NCBI GenBank assembly: GCA_024401455.1
Contig: JAKSLA010000004.1
Coordinates: forward strand, 20,960-84,959
Origin: Paludibacteraceae bacterium
GTDB lineage: Bacteria; Bacteroidota; Bacteroidia; Bacteroidales; Paludibacteraceae
Reading direction: 5' to 3'
DNA: 64,000 bases
This document shows positions 18,328 to 26,910 of this stretch, piece after piece. The translations under genes were made by a program, and so were the position numbers. The notes under the pieces are model-generated. The model saw only the letters and a program-made list of their open reading frames with translations. It was not told the origin of the DNA and did no database searches. Position 1 is the stretch's first letter. The number at the start of each line of letters is the position of its first letter.

Positions 18328-19461
18328 CTAACGATTAGCGTAAATACTTTCGTAATACTTCTCATACTCCCCACTTGTAATGTTATCCATCCAAACTTCG
18401 TTCTCCAAGTACCACTTCACAGTTTCCATAATGCCCTCCTCAAATTGTAATGAGGGTTCCCATCCAAGTTCCCTCTGAAGTTTGGTTGAATCAATAGCAT
18501 AACGAGCATCGTGGCCAAGACGGTCGGTCACATATGTGATGAGGTCAAGGTCTGCTCCTTCAGGGCGACCAAGCAAACGGTCAACCGTATTGATTACGGT
18601 CTTGATGATATCAATGTTCTTCCACTCGTTGAAACCACCGATATTGTAAGTCTCAGCAATCTTTCCGTTGTGGAAGATGGTGTCGATGGCACGAGCATGA
18701 TCCACCACATAGAGCCAGTCACGCACATTCTCGCCCTTGCCATAAACAGGAAGAGGCTTGCGGTGACGGATATTATTGATGAACAATGGTATCAACTTCT
18801 CAGGGAACTGGTAAGGACCATAGTTGTTCGAACAGTTGGTCACGATGGTAGGCATGCCATATGTATCGTGAAAGGCACGAACAAAGTGGTCGGAACTTGC
18901 CTTCGAGGCTGAATAGGGACTATGCGGATTGTATTTCGTTGTCTCATAGAAGAAATCCTTTCCATAAGCCAAATGATGTTCAGAAGAACTTGCCGTGGTA
19001 GTGAATGGAGGTTCAATTCCTTCGGGATTGGTCATCTCCAAGGCTCCATAGACCTCATCCGTAGAGATATGATAGAAACGCTTCCCCTCATATTTTTCAG
19101 GAAGAGACTCCCAATAGAGTTTGGCGGCCTGAAGCAACGACAATGTGCCCATCACATTGGTGCGTGCGAAAGTGAAGGGATCTTTGATGGAACGGTCCAC
19201 ATGGCTCTCTGCCGCCAAATGGATGATGCCGTCAATCTGTTCATCTTGCATAAGTTTGAAGAAAGCGTCGAAATCGCAGATGTCCATTTTCACAAACTTA
19301 TAGTTCGGTTTGTTCTCTATGTCTTTGAGATTAGCCAAATTACCCGCATAAGTCAATTTATCAAGATTGATAATCTTATATTCAGGATATTTGTTGACAA
19401 ACAAACGAACCACATGGGACCCAATGAAACCGGCACCTCCGGTAATTACTATATTCCTCAT
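18328..19461 (-). CDS. rfbB: dTDP-glucose 4,6-dehydratase
   Basis: Second enzyme of dTDP-L-rhamnose synthesis. The 377-aa protein has GGAGFIGSHVV, HLAAESHVDRSI, STDEVYGALE and YSASKASSDHFVRAF (YxxxK), and the conserved NNYGPYQFPEKLIPLF region, all diagnostic of RmlB. It is the last gene of the contiguous rfbA-rfbD-rfbC-rfbB set, 12 bp after rfbC, and precedes the flippase gene. Confidence 0.97.
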   Translation of the reverse strand: MRNIVITGGAGFIGSHVVRLFVNKYPEYKIINLDKLTYAGNLANLKDIENKPNYKFVKMDICDFDAFFKLMQDEQIDGIIHLAAESHVDRSIKDPFTFARTNVMGTLSLLQAAKLYWESLPEKYEGKRFYHISTDEVYGALEMTNPEGIEPPFTTTASSSEHHLAYGKDFFYETTKYNPHSPYSASKASSDHFVRAFHDTYGMPTIVTNCSNNYGPYQFPEKLIPLFINNIRHRKPLPVYGKGENVRDWLYVVDHARAIDTIFHNGKIAETYNIGGFNEWKNIDIIKTVINTVDRLLGRPEGADLDLITYVTDRLGHDARYAIDSTKLQRELGWEPSLQFEEGIMETVKWYLENEVWMDNITSGEYEKYYESIYANR

Positions 19462-19473
19462 AGTATGATAATC

Positions 19474-20061
19474 TTATTTATTTGAAAATTCAGGATATAG
19501 ATCCATGCCGTAAGAGAAAGGAGAGTCAAAATCCTTCAACAAGGCATGCTTGGTGTCTTTCTCGGAAAGAAGCGCATTCTCCAGCGGAATTTTCCAATCA
19601 ATGCCAAGCGAAGCATCTACAATTGAGATGCCCCCATCTGCCTGCGGCGCATAGAAATTATCGCACTTGTATTGGAAAACGGCCACTTCGGAGAGCACCG
19701 CAAAGCCATGAGCAAACCCTCTTGGCACAAAGAACTGACGATGGTTATCTTCCGTCAACTCCACCGCCACATGTTGGCCATAAGTGGGAGAACCCTTTCG
19801 GATATCCACTGCCACATCCAACACAGCACCCTTGACACAACGAACCAACTTGCTCTGCGTGAATGGCGGACGCTGGAAATGGAGTCCCCTCATCACTCCA
19901 TAAGTTGACATCGACTCATTATCCTGCACAAAATTAATCTTACGAACTTTCTCCTCGAACTCCCTTTGAGAGAATGATTCAAAAAAGTAGCCACGAGCAT
20001 CACCAAACAACTTCGGTTCGATGATGACAACGCCATCAAGTTTTGTCTTTATTACTTCCAT
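19474..20061 (-). CDS. rfbC: dTDP-4-dehydrorhamnose 3,5-epimerase
   Basis: Cupin-fold epimerase of 195 aa. RGYFFESFSQREF, RGLHFQRPPFTQSKLVRC (catalytic His), DVAVDIRKGSPTYG and FVPRGFAHGFAVLSE match RmlC residue for residue in the signature regions. It catalyses the double epimerisation in dTDP-rhamnose synthesis. Its start codon overlaps the last base of rfbD's stop, indicating coupling. Confidence 0.97.
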   Translation of the reverse strand: MEVIKTKLDGVVIIEPKLFGDARGYFFESFSQREFEEKVRKINFVQDNESMSTYGVMRGLHFQRPPFTQSKLVRCVKGAVLDVAVDIRKGSPTYGQHVAVELTEDNHRQFFVPRGFAHGFAVLSEVAVFQYKCDNFYAPQADGGISIVDASLGIDWKIPLENALLSEKDTKHALLKDFDSPFSYGMDLYPEFSNK

Positions 20062-20957
20062 TATTTCTGCAAGTTCTTAATACATACTTCCAAAGAGTCA
20101 ACCCAATATGGAATTGACAAACCGAATGTCTCCTTAAAGGATTTCTTATCCAAAACGGAATAAGAAGGACGGGTGACAGGCGACGGATATTCACTGCTAT
20201 AGCAAGGCTGAATATCACAATCCCTATTCCCTGCGATACGAGCAATCATCTGCGTAAAGTCATACCAACTCGTCACTCCCTCATTGCTATAGTGATAGAC
20301 GCCTGTATTTCCTTTAAATTTACGATTGGCGATGATATCATAAATCGCTGCGGCAAGATCATAAGCGTAGGTTGGCGTTCCACACTGGTCGTAAACCACC
20401 TTAAGAGTCGGCTTTGTTGCTGTAAGATTCAACATTGTCTTGCAGAAGTTCTTTCCGAATTCCGAATAAAGCCAAGCCGTGCGAAGGATGATATAGTCGC
20501 AACCACTGGCAAGAATATTCTCTTCGCCATGCTTCTTGGTTGCCCCATAAACGCCCGTCGGAGTGCCTTGCTGATCGGGCTTGCAAGGGGTGTTATACGG
20601 TTCCTTGCCAAACACATAATCAGTGGAGACATGGAAAAGGACACCCCCAACCTCCTTCATGGCAATAGCCAGATTCTTTGGCGCTTCAGCGTTAAGCTTC
20701 TCGGCCAGAGCGGCCAATTTCTCATCATTTTCGCATGCATCGACATTCGTCCAAGCAGCACAATTCACAATGGCCTTCACGCCATTCTCCACCACCATCT
20801 TGCGAATAGCATCAAGATCGGTGATATCAAGATAGATGGTCTCCAACCCCTCTACCTGACTGACATCCGTGAAAATATACTTATCAGCAGAGCCCTTTGA
20901 AATGATACGCATTTCATTGCCCAATTGGCCATTGGCTCCAGTTACGAGAATATTCAT
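20061..20957 (-). CDS. rfbD: dTDP-4-dehydrorhamnose reductase
   Basis: Final enzyme of dTDP-L-rhamnose synthesis, 298 aa. GANGQLGNEMR (Rossmann loop), CAAWTNVDACE, HVSTDYVFGKEPYN and YGATKKHGEENIL (YxxxK) are the RmlD landmarks. It begins 1 bp after rfbA's stop and overlaps rfbC at its own stop, so the four rfb genes are one unit. Confidence 0.97.
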   Translation of the reverse strand: MNILVTGANGQLGNEMRIISKGSADKYIFTDVSQVEGLETIYLDITDLDAIRKMVVENGVKAIVNCAAWTNVDACENDEKLAALAEKLNAEAPKNLAIAMKEVGGVLFHVSTDYVFGKEPYNTPCKPDQQGTPTGVYGATKKHGEENILASGCDYIILRTAWLYSEFGKNFCKTMLNLTATKPTLKVVYDQCGTPTYAYDLAAAIYDIIANRKFKGNTGVYHYSNEGVTSWYDFTQMIARIAGNRDCDIQPCYSSEYPSPVTRPSYSVLDKKSFKETFGLSIPYWVDSLEVCIKNLQK

Positions 20958-20958
20958 A

Positions 20959-21864
20959 TTAATCTAAATTTGGATGCGTTGTTTCTTTCATTTCATCTAT
21001 CACCTTCAGAAGATATTGGCCATATTGATTCTTCAACATTGGTTGGGCCAACTCACGCATACGCTCTTCCGAAATCCATCCCTGACGATAGGCAATGCCT
21101 TCCAAACAAGCGATTTTAAGGCCTTGCCGTTTTTCAAGCACCTCGATATAGGTCGATGCCTCCGAGAGAGAATCGTGCGTTCCCGTATCCAACCAAGCAA
21201 AACCACGGCCAAGCGTCTGCACCTTCAGTTCGCCATCTTCCAAAAACTTTTGGTTGACAGTTGTGATTTCATACTCGCCTCTTGCCGACGGCTTGATATT
21301 GGCAGCCACATCAACCACCTTATTCGGATAGAAATAGAGACCCACTACGGCATAATTGGACTTCGGCTTTTGTGGTTTTTCCTCGATGGAAAGGCAATTT
21401 CCATCCTTATCGAACTCTGCCACCCCATATCGTTCAGGATCGCTCACCCAATAGCCAAACACCGTGGCTTTCTTAGCCTCTTCTGCTGTACGGACAGCCT
21501 CTTTCAGCATCTTCGTAAAACCTGCTCCGTGGAAGATATTGTCGCCCAAAACAAGGCAAGCAGAATCATTACCAATGAAATCCTTTCCAATCGTGAAAGC
21601 CTGAGCAAGTCCATCTGGAGAAGGCTGTTCCTCATAAGAGAACTTCACACCATAATCGGAGCCATCGCCTAAAAGACGTTTGAAACCAGGCAAATCATAT
21701 GGAGTGGAGATAATCAAAATCTCACGAATACCAGCCAACATCAAAACGGATATCGGGTAGTAAACCATCGGTTTGTCATAAATAGGCATCAACTGCTTGC
21801 TTATCCCTTTGGTGATAGGGTAAAGGCGCGTGCCTGAACCTCCAGCGAGAACAATTCCTTTCAT
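20959..21864 (-). CDS. rfbA: Glucose-1-phosphate thymidylyltransferase
   Basis: Makes dTDP-glucose from glucose-1-phosphate and dTTP, the entry to dTDP-rhamnose. [20 protein letters not shown] and KPMVYYPI are the RmlA signature, and LGDNIFHG is the metal site. I choose Met at 21,864 (MKGIVLAGG) over the upstream Met at 21,888, because the upstream one would overlap the previous gene and add eight residues absent from the family. The product is then 301 aa, close to family size. Confidence 0.96.
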   Translation of the reverse strand: MKGIVLAGGSGTRLYPITKGISKQLMPIYDKPMVYYPISVLMLAGIREILIISTPYDLPGFKRLLGDGSDYGVKFSYEEQPSPDGLAQAFTIGKDFIGNDSACLVLGDNIFHGAGFTKMLKEAVRTAEEAKKATVFGYWVSDPERYGVAEFDKDGNCLSIEEKPQKPKSNYAVVGLYFYPNKVVDVAANIKPSARGEYEITTVNQKFLEDGELKVQTLGRGFAWLDTGTHDSLSEASTYIEVLEKRQGLKIACLEGIAYRQGWISEERMRELAQPMLKNQYGQYLLKVIDEMKETTHPNLD

Positions 21865-21880
21865 ATTATTATGTATAACT

Positions 21881-22942
21881 TTAATCATTATATTTCTTCC
21901 TAAAAAACCAATGCCAAGTTTTCCATATAGGAGACCATAAGATTTCGCCTGAGAAATAAGGTAAAAAAATAAGATTTCGCTTAAAATTAGCCAAGCCTCT
22001 CTCTAATGCATTTTTATATTCATTTTTTCTAGTAGCAATGCCAAAATTACCATGACGCATCACTTCAGCAAGAAGTTTGCTACCTCCCTTTTCATTTTGT
22101 GGCCAAGGCACTTTTGCGGCCCCAAAAACATGAACCAATATCCACATAATAGAAGAAGCGAACTCATCCAACCTTAACTTTTTTAAAATACGATATGCAT
22201 CTTGTATCTTTTCTTCAGAAAGCGAATTAGTTTGAAGTACAAAATAATAATCCATCAATTGACGTAAACCAACCCCCTCATTCAATAGATGCCTATATAT
22301 ATGAATTAGTAAATAGACAAGATTGAACTCTACCGTAGGAACCACCATTTCATGCATTTGATTCCCCATTTGTTCCGTCTTCATTTCTGATATCCAATGA
22401 ATAAAACGGTTATTAATTATGGGATTATAAAAACAAGATGGCCGAAAATGGATTTCTACTTCTGTACTTTTAAAAAATTTAGCTTTGGCATGTACTATAT
22501 TAATGTTATGCACCTCTACGCCTAAACTCCGTACTTTCCGCACACACTCTTCAATCGTTTCATCTACCCATATGTCTATATCACCACATTGCCGCAATGT
22601 TGAGAGTTTACCATAAGATAATGCCACCCCTTGTCCTTTCAATATGCAAGACTTAATACCTTCATCGGATAGTCGTTTTTGAAGTTCTATGCATTGCTTA
22701 TTAGCAATCTCATTTCGCAATCGAACTTTTACAGACAAACCCATCCAAAGAAAATACAAACTTTCATCCGGACATTGCCCCTGAGCCTCTAAGATTTGGA
22801 CACCTGCAAAAGTAATCCCCACAAGAGACTGTATTTGGGCCATTTCGAACAAAGCTTTCCATTCCTTGCCCGAAGGAGCACGAGAAAGAGATTTTCGGTT
22901 ACCTAACGAAACTTGTATCAATTCAAAAAACAAATCATTCAT
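21881..22942 (-). CDS. Nucleotidyltransferase-family protein (NTP_transf_5-like)
   Basis: A 353-aa soluble protein. [12 protein letters not shown] followed by [10 protein letters not shown] gives the GD-x-D metal motif of the polymerase-beta nucleotidyltransferase fold in the PF14907 type often found in polysaccharide loci. The reaction it catalyses is not known. It lies just upstream of rfbA (16 bp) and just downstream of a copy of the 250-330 bp dispersed repeat. Confidence 0.8.
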   Translation of the reverse strand: MNDLFFELIQVSLGNRKSLSRAPSGKEWKALFEMAQIQSLVGITFAGVQILEAQGQCPDESLYFLWMGLSVKVRLRNEIANKQCIELQKRLSDEGIKSCILKGQGVALSYGKLSTLRQCGDIDIWVDETIEECVRKVRSLGVEVHNINIVHAKAKFFKSTEVEIHFRPSCFYNPIINNRFIHWISEMKTEQMGNQMHEMVVPTVEFNLVYLLIHIYRHLLNEGVGLRQLMDYYFVLQTNSLSEEKIQDAYRILKKLRLDEFASSIMWILVHVFGAAKVPWPQNEKGGSKLLAEVMRHGNFGIATRKNEYKNALERGLANFKRNLIFLPYFSGEILWSPIWKTWHWFFRKKYND

Positions 22943-22970
22943 TCACTCTGATGGATTATGTCTATTTAGG

Positions 22971-23284
22971 CGATTACGATATTTGTCATTTATCGGAAGG
23001 AATCCAATCTTGCTACAATCCATTTATTATTTGCAAGGTAGCCCCGAGGGTTCTTCCACGGCTTCGCCCATGTTAGTCACAGTCGGGCCAACAGAGCGAT
23101 ACACTTCAAGCTGGAACAGAGGGAGAAGCAAATCTTACAGAAACAAAGGCCTATTGCTAATATCAATTCCAAAATGAGGGAGAAAGATACTCTTTCACAT
23201 TACAAAATTAAGAAATTGTTGGGAAATCAATGCAAACATGGGTGGGTTTAATGGGGGGGATATGTCAATTTATTAGAGGAGGGG
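22971..23284. repeat. Dispersed repeat, copy 1
   Basis: A segment of about 310 bp whose sequence recurs at 28,281-28,535 and 30,174-30,502. The best conserved core runs from CTTCCACGGCTTCGCCC to AAGAAATTGTTGGGAAA, then a G-rich tail. One plus-strand frame stays open in copies 1 and 2 and ends with KIKKLLGN and a stop ahead of the G-rich tail, but copy 3 has an in-frame stop, so the coding sense, if any, is lost. It fills most of the 370-bp gap between two genes. Confidence 0.85.
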
Positions 23285-23312
23285 CAAACATAAATTTTAG
23301 GTAAAATATTAA

Positions 23313-23837
23313 TCAGGCATTATTCATCAATTCATAAGGTTCCCATACACCATCCTTTGCCTCAAAAAGAATAGTGCCAGTTTCTAAACTCTCAAGGTTA
23401 TGCCAACGGCCTTGTTCTATTTGGACAGCTCTTATTAAACCTCCAGCATCCAAGATGACAGCCTCCGTGAGAACACCTTTATCATCATAGAAATTCTGAC
23501 GGATCTTTCCACGAATAATGATCACTGTGGTAGATGTGTTAGGATGTCTATGAATGGGCATAATAGTTCCAGGCTCTATGGCATTAAGCATTCGCTGAGA
23601 ACCATCATTCTCGCTATTACGCAAGTCAAAATTCTGTCGAAGTCGAGGGGTTGCCTTGGCTTTTGATTTTACTATTTTCCTTGGTTTTGATACAATTAAA
23701 CGAAGAAAAATAGTAAAGTAGCGAATAGCAATGTCTTTATCTGAAATACTTGAAGTTACAAAACCAACATCTTCCAACTCTTTACGACAAATATCAGCAA
23801 AATCTTTCTTAAACGAGTCTGTAATGGAAATATTCAT
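23313..23837 (-). CDS. WbuC-family cupin metalloprotein, long copy
   Basis: A 174-aa paralogue of the cupin at 2,795-3,202. The C-terminal 110 residues carry the same landmarks: TPRLRQNFDLR, QRMLNAIEPGT, PIHRHPNTSTTVII and RWHNLESLETG. It has an additional N-terminal stretch of about 60 residues with no recognisable motif. Function in the family is unproven. Its presence at the opposite end of the glycosyltransferase block may mean different substrates or an old duplication. Confidence 0.85.
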   Translation of the reverse strand: MNISITDSFKKDFADICRKELEDVGFVTSSISDKDIAIRYFTIFLRLIVSKPRKIVKSKAKATPRLRQNFDLRNSENDGSQRMLNAIEPGTIMPIHRHPNTSTTVIIIRGKIRQNFYDDKGVLTEAVILDAGGLIRAVQIEQGRWHNLESLETGTILFEAKDGVWEPYELMNNA

Positions 23838-23908
23838 TATTTTATATACCTTAGATTCAAACTTGCTCCGTGGATGATATTAAGTGAACCATTCCCATAA
23901 TGAAAATT

Positions 23909-24703
23909 TTATTTGATGTTAGGATTAGAAGAATTCTCTACCTTTGTTGTCATTAGCTGCATTATTCTTGTAGTATCTTTTTGCAAAAGCATGTTTTCAT
24001 ACATTTCATAATCCCATACAAGATAATTATCGTAAAGACCTCGATCTATATCCCTAATCATTTTTCCAATAACTTCCATTTTTGGATAGCCGTTGATATC
24101 GAAATTGGATTCTTCATTTAGATGTTTCATTAAAACTAAAATACCCCTTATTTCACCATCCGAAAAATCATTTTGCCAAGACTCCGGCAAAAAAGTGGTT
24201 TTATTTTTTGACGTACTTTTCGCTAACACATCCTTAACAAATCGCTTTCCTGTTGCTCTTAAAGCATATATTCTATTGTTTGCAACAAAATAATCTTGAA
24301 CATCAGAGAAAAAGAAACGATCACAATATTTATTCTTAATTTGTAAGACCATTCCTTTGATCATCTCTTTATCTATCGTTCTATCTAAAAATCTTATAAA
24401 ATTAATGTTAAATGCATCTTCACCAGCAATGTCTATTGGAAGTCCAATTTTATGTAATGAGACCAATATCATTTGCTTTTCACTAATGTTAAGGGTTGAA
24501 TTAAATTCATTTGAAGCATCACGAAAAGACTTTTTATCATACTTTTCAAACAACTCTAATGCTTTAATCGCAATTTTTCTTACTCCATTTAGTTTCCTAT
24601 CTTGAAACCAAGATACAAGCCAAGCACCTAAGAAAGTACCAATTACACCTCCAATGAGTGCAGTCAATATCGGAATAAGCCAAGTGGATATTGTATTTTC
24701 CAT
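23909..24703 (-). CDS. Membrane-anchored protein of unknown function
   Basis: Unrecognised 264-aa protein. An N-terminal transmembrane helix with glycines (about 8-31, LIPILTALIGGVIGTFLGAWL) is followed by a basic, mainly helical cytoplasmic domain. The start follows directly on the stop of the glmS fragment (TAA then ATG), so it may be translated by re-initiation. Such one-helix proteins are frequent next to defence or surface genes; here nothing points to a specific role. Confidence 0.6.
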   Translation of the reverse strand: MENTISTWLIPILTALIGGVIGTFLGAWLVSWFQDRKLNGVRKIAIKALELFEKYDKKSFRDASNEFNSTLNISEKQMILVSLHKIGLPIDIAGEDAFNINFIRFLDRTIDKEMIKGMVLQIKNKYCDRFFFSDVQDYFVANNRIYALRATGKRFVKDVLAKSTSKNKTTFLPESWQNDFSDGEIRGILVLMKHLNEESNFDINGYPKMEVIGKMIRDIDRGLYDNYLVWDYEMYENMLLQKDTTRIMQLMTTKVENSSNPNIK

Positions 24704-24976
24704 TTATTCTATTGAATCTATTAAACCCTTGTACTTTAATACGTTCCTTCTATTATGTAGAAAAAAAAGGCCACAACGATTTCTTTTGCAAACTTTATTA
24801 TGACCCTCCAAATCGGCCACCTTTCCCTTGGCCTTATATACACGAAGGTCAGACGCCCCTTCATTAAGCAATGCACAACCTGCACTGTCGTAACCACGAT
24901 ACTCCAACTTGTGAAGTCCGTCCATCAAAATGGGATAGGCCTGACGCTTCCCGATATAGCCTACAATTCCGCACAT
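24704..24976 (-). pseudogene. glmS fragment (glutamine-fructose-6-phosphate transaminase N terminus)
   Basis: The 90-aa frame opens with [17 protein letters not shown] and [13 protein letters not shown], the glutaminase domain start of GlmS with its Cys2 nucleophile, and matches the family to about residue 58 ([10 protein letters not shown]). The remaining 32 codons are unrelated, and over 500 residues, including the isomerase domains, are missing. It is therefore a truncated copy left by recombination. It ends directly before the next gene's ATG. A working glmS must be elsewhere in the genome. Confidence 0.88.
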
Positions 24977-25065
24977 AAGTATGTCATTTTCAATATAATC
25001 ATTACGGGGTTTCTAAAAACGCTCCGATTTTTCTATTTTTCTCATTTTGGGTCCCACCAACCGTG

Positions 25066-26286
25066 TTAATCGCCCTCCGTCATTTTATGAATCAATCTTT
25101 TTGACAATCGTAGTTCCTGCTCCAACTGTTTTACTCTTTGGCGAAGAAGTTCTTCCGACGGTAGCACATCAGAAACCTTGATTCCGTTGTATGTGGCGAC
25201 GCCAAGTGGAGTGGTCACACCTTCAAATGCTAATTCTACCTCTGTTTGGTCGAATTGAGTACAGACAAGCAATCCTAAAGTCGGATTATCCTCTGGAAGT
25301 TTCACAAAACGGTCAACTGCATTGACATAGAAATTGAGTTTGCCTGCAAATTCTGGCATAAAAGGCCTTGCTTTCAATTCAACAACTACATAACAACGTA
25401 GGCGAATGTGGTAAAATAGAAGATCTACCCTTCGATCAGTACCAGATATTAGAACTTCTTTTTGACGTCCAATAAAGGCGAATCCATTACCTAACTCCAG
25501 AAGGAACCGAGTTATGTTTTGTTCAAGAGCATCCTCAAGTTCACGCTCAGAATATTCGTTATGATTTACTGAAACAAAAGACAATTCGTAGTTCTCTTTG
25601 ATTATCTCATTAGCTAACTCTGCATGTGCAGGTTTAAGAATCCCGTCAAAGTTCGTGATAGCCTTACCTTTGGTTTGATATAAATCCGTATGAAGACAAT
25701 TGAGAAGAGTTTGCCGACTCCAACCATTTTGGATAACGTTGCGCATATAAAATAGCGAAGCATCAATATCTTTACATTTGCTGATTATCTCAACATGATG
25801 TCGCCATGGGATAAACGCTAATGCAAAAGGAAATTCTGCACCATCTTGGTGCAGTTTTTCATCTGCTTCTATTGTTGTTTTTTTCACCCCATATTGCTGA
25901 ACCTTATCGGAGAGTAGCAATTCTGCACCAAGTTGGTGCAATTTTATTGAAGCCTCAGATGTGGAATAGAACTCATACCATTGCCTCATATACCAAAGAT
26001 TACGTGCAGAGAATCCCTTGTCTCCAGGAAATTCGTTTTGTAAATCTAGAGAAACTTGTTCCACAACTCCACTGCCCCAACGTTCTTCTACCTTTTTTTG
26101 CACAAGATCACGTCCGAGTTGCCAATTGAACAAAAGTTTCTCCGCATTGACTTTTACCACAGCCTTTACCTGAGCAGAACGATAACGTTCCTTCAATTCA
26201 ACTAACCACTGTGTATAGTCAGTATCCAGATGCACATCGTGGGAATGCACTATATGAGGCTTTATATTGTTTATCTCGTTATTCAT
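25066..26286 (-). CDS. YhcG/DUF1016-type PD-(D/E)XK nuclease
   Basis: A 406-aa two-domain protein. The N-terminal half (about 25-160) is the DUF1016 N domain with FNWQLGRDLVQKKVEERWG and FSARNLWYMRQWYEFY; the C-terminal half holds the nuclease motif RRVDLLFYHIRLRCY followed by VVVELKARPF (Asp, then Glu-Leu-Lys). Proteins of this family are predicted Mg-dependent endonucleases that turn up with restriction systems and mobile elements. It is 45 bp downstream of the second ATPase/nuclease-like pair, on the same strand, so it may be a third member of that unit. Confidence 0.9.
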   Translation of the reverse strand: MNNEINNIKPHIVHSHDVHLDTDYTQWLVELKERYRSAQVKAVVKVNAEKLLFNWQLGRDLVQKKVEERWGSGVVEQVSLDLQNEFPGDKGFSARNLWYMRQWYEFYSTSEASIKLHQLGAELLLSDKVQQYGVKKTTIEADEKLHQDGAEFPFALAFIPWRHHVEIISKCKDIDASLFYMRNVIQNGWSRQTLLNCLHTDLYQTKGKAITNFDGILKPAHAELANEIIKENYELSFVSVNHNEYSERELEDALEQNITRFLLELGNGFAFIGRQKEVLISGTDRRVDLLFYHIRLRCYVVVELKARPFMPEFAGKLNFYVNAVDRFVKLPEDNPTLGLLVCTQFDQTEVELAFEGVTTPLGVATYNGIKVSDVLPSEELLRQRVKQLEQELRLSKRLIHKMTEGD

Positions 26287-26331
26287 ATTTTGGAAATGAA
26301 TCGCAAAGATATCCCTTGTTAGAGAGTTTCC

Positions 26332-26910
26332 TCAAAAAACTATCTCGTTCTCAAAACTAAGTTCGAGATGAAGCGATTGAGCGAACTCTAATTGAAGTTG
26401 CTGCTCGGTAGCAGACATACGAGGAAATCTGTTAGATACGATAACAAAACATTGAATATTGACAACTTTCTCGAAATCAACTCCCGCTTCTGACAGTTTT
26501 TTTTTGAATAGTTGAAATGTATTCCCTATCTGTGCCATTGCGTCACGATAGGTTTTTTCAACTTGTGCTAAAGTGTGTCCTTCTGCATTTGTCTTGAACT
26601 CCACGAAATTGAACTGTGACTCATCAAACAATGCACAATCGGCAACACCTCCAGGATAGTTAGAGATAAATCTATTGTCAATAGCAAGCAAATATATTTC
26701 ATGACGCTTTACATTATTGACTATGACACATCTATATTGTTCTTCTTCCTGATTGGTGAAGTGGGAATAGAATTGTTCCTCATCATCGATTACCATTGCA
26801 TTTGCATCTGTAGTAGAATCTATACAATCCAATATTGATGGATTATACTGGCGAAAAGAATATCGAAGCCTAAGTTGAGTGATTGCCTGTGGTATAGGTT
26901 CTAAAATCAT
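26332..26910 (-). CDS. Small PD-(D/E)XK-like protein, partner of an AAA ATPase (pair 2)
   Basis: Unrecognised 192-aa protein, overlapping the upstream ATPase gene by 4 bp. Asp91 in GGVADCALFDE, Glu104-Phe-Lys106 in FVEFKTNAEG and Gln116 (AQVEKTY) or Gln127 follow the PD-(D/E)XK order; the strand before Asp91 is preceded by glycine, as in active members. Its sequence is otherwise very different from the 141-aa partner in pair 1, but the motif order and gene position are the same. A nuclease effector switched by the ATPase is the likeliest reading; no experiment is known to me. Confidence 0.7.
   Translation of the reverse strand: MILEPIPQAITQLRLRYSFRQYNPSILDCIDSTTDANAMVIDDEEQFYSHFTNQEEEQYRCVIVNNVKRHEIYLLAIDNRFISNYPGGVADCALFDESQFNFVEFKTNAEGHTLAQVEKTYRDAMAQIGNTFQLFKKKLSEAGVDFEKVVNIQCFVIVSNRFPRMSATEQQLQLEFAQSLHLELSFENEIVF

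Noticed and set aside
21865-21888. Extended start of rfbA
   Set aside because: It would overlap the preceding gene and the eight extra residues do not occur in the family.
22866-23177. Plus-strand frame of 103 codons and its relative at 30,111-30,395
   Set aside because: They share a sequence only because they lie in the dispersed repeat; copy 2 does not keep the frame start and the composition is not protein-like.
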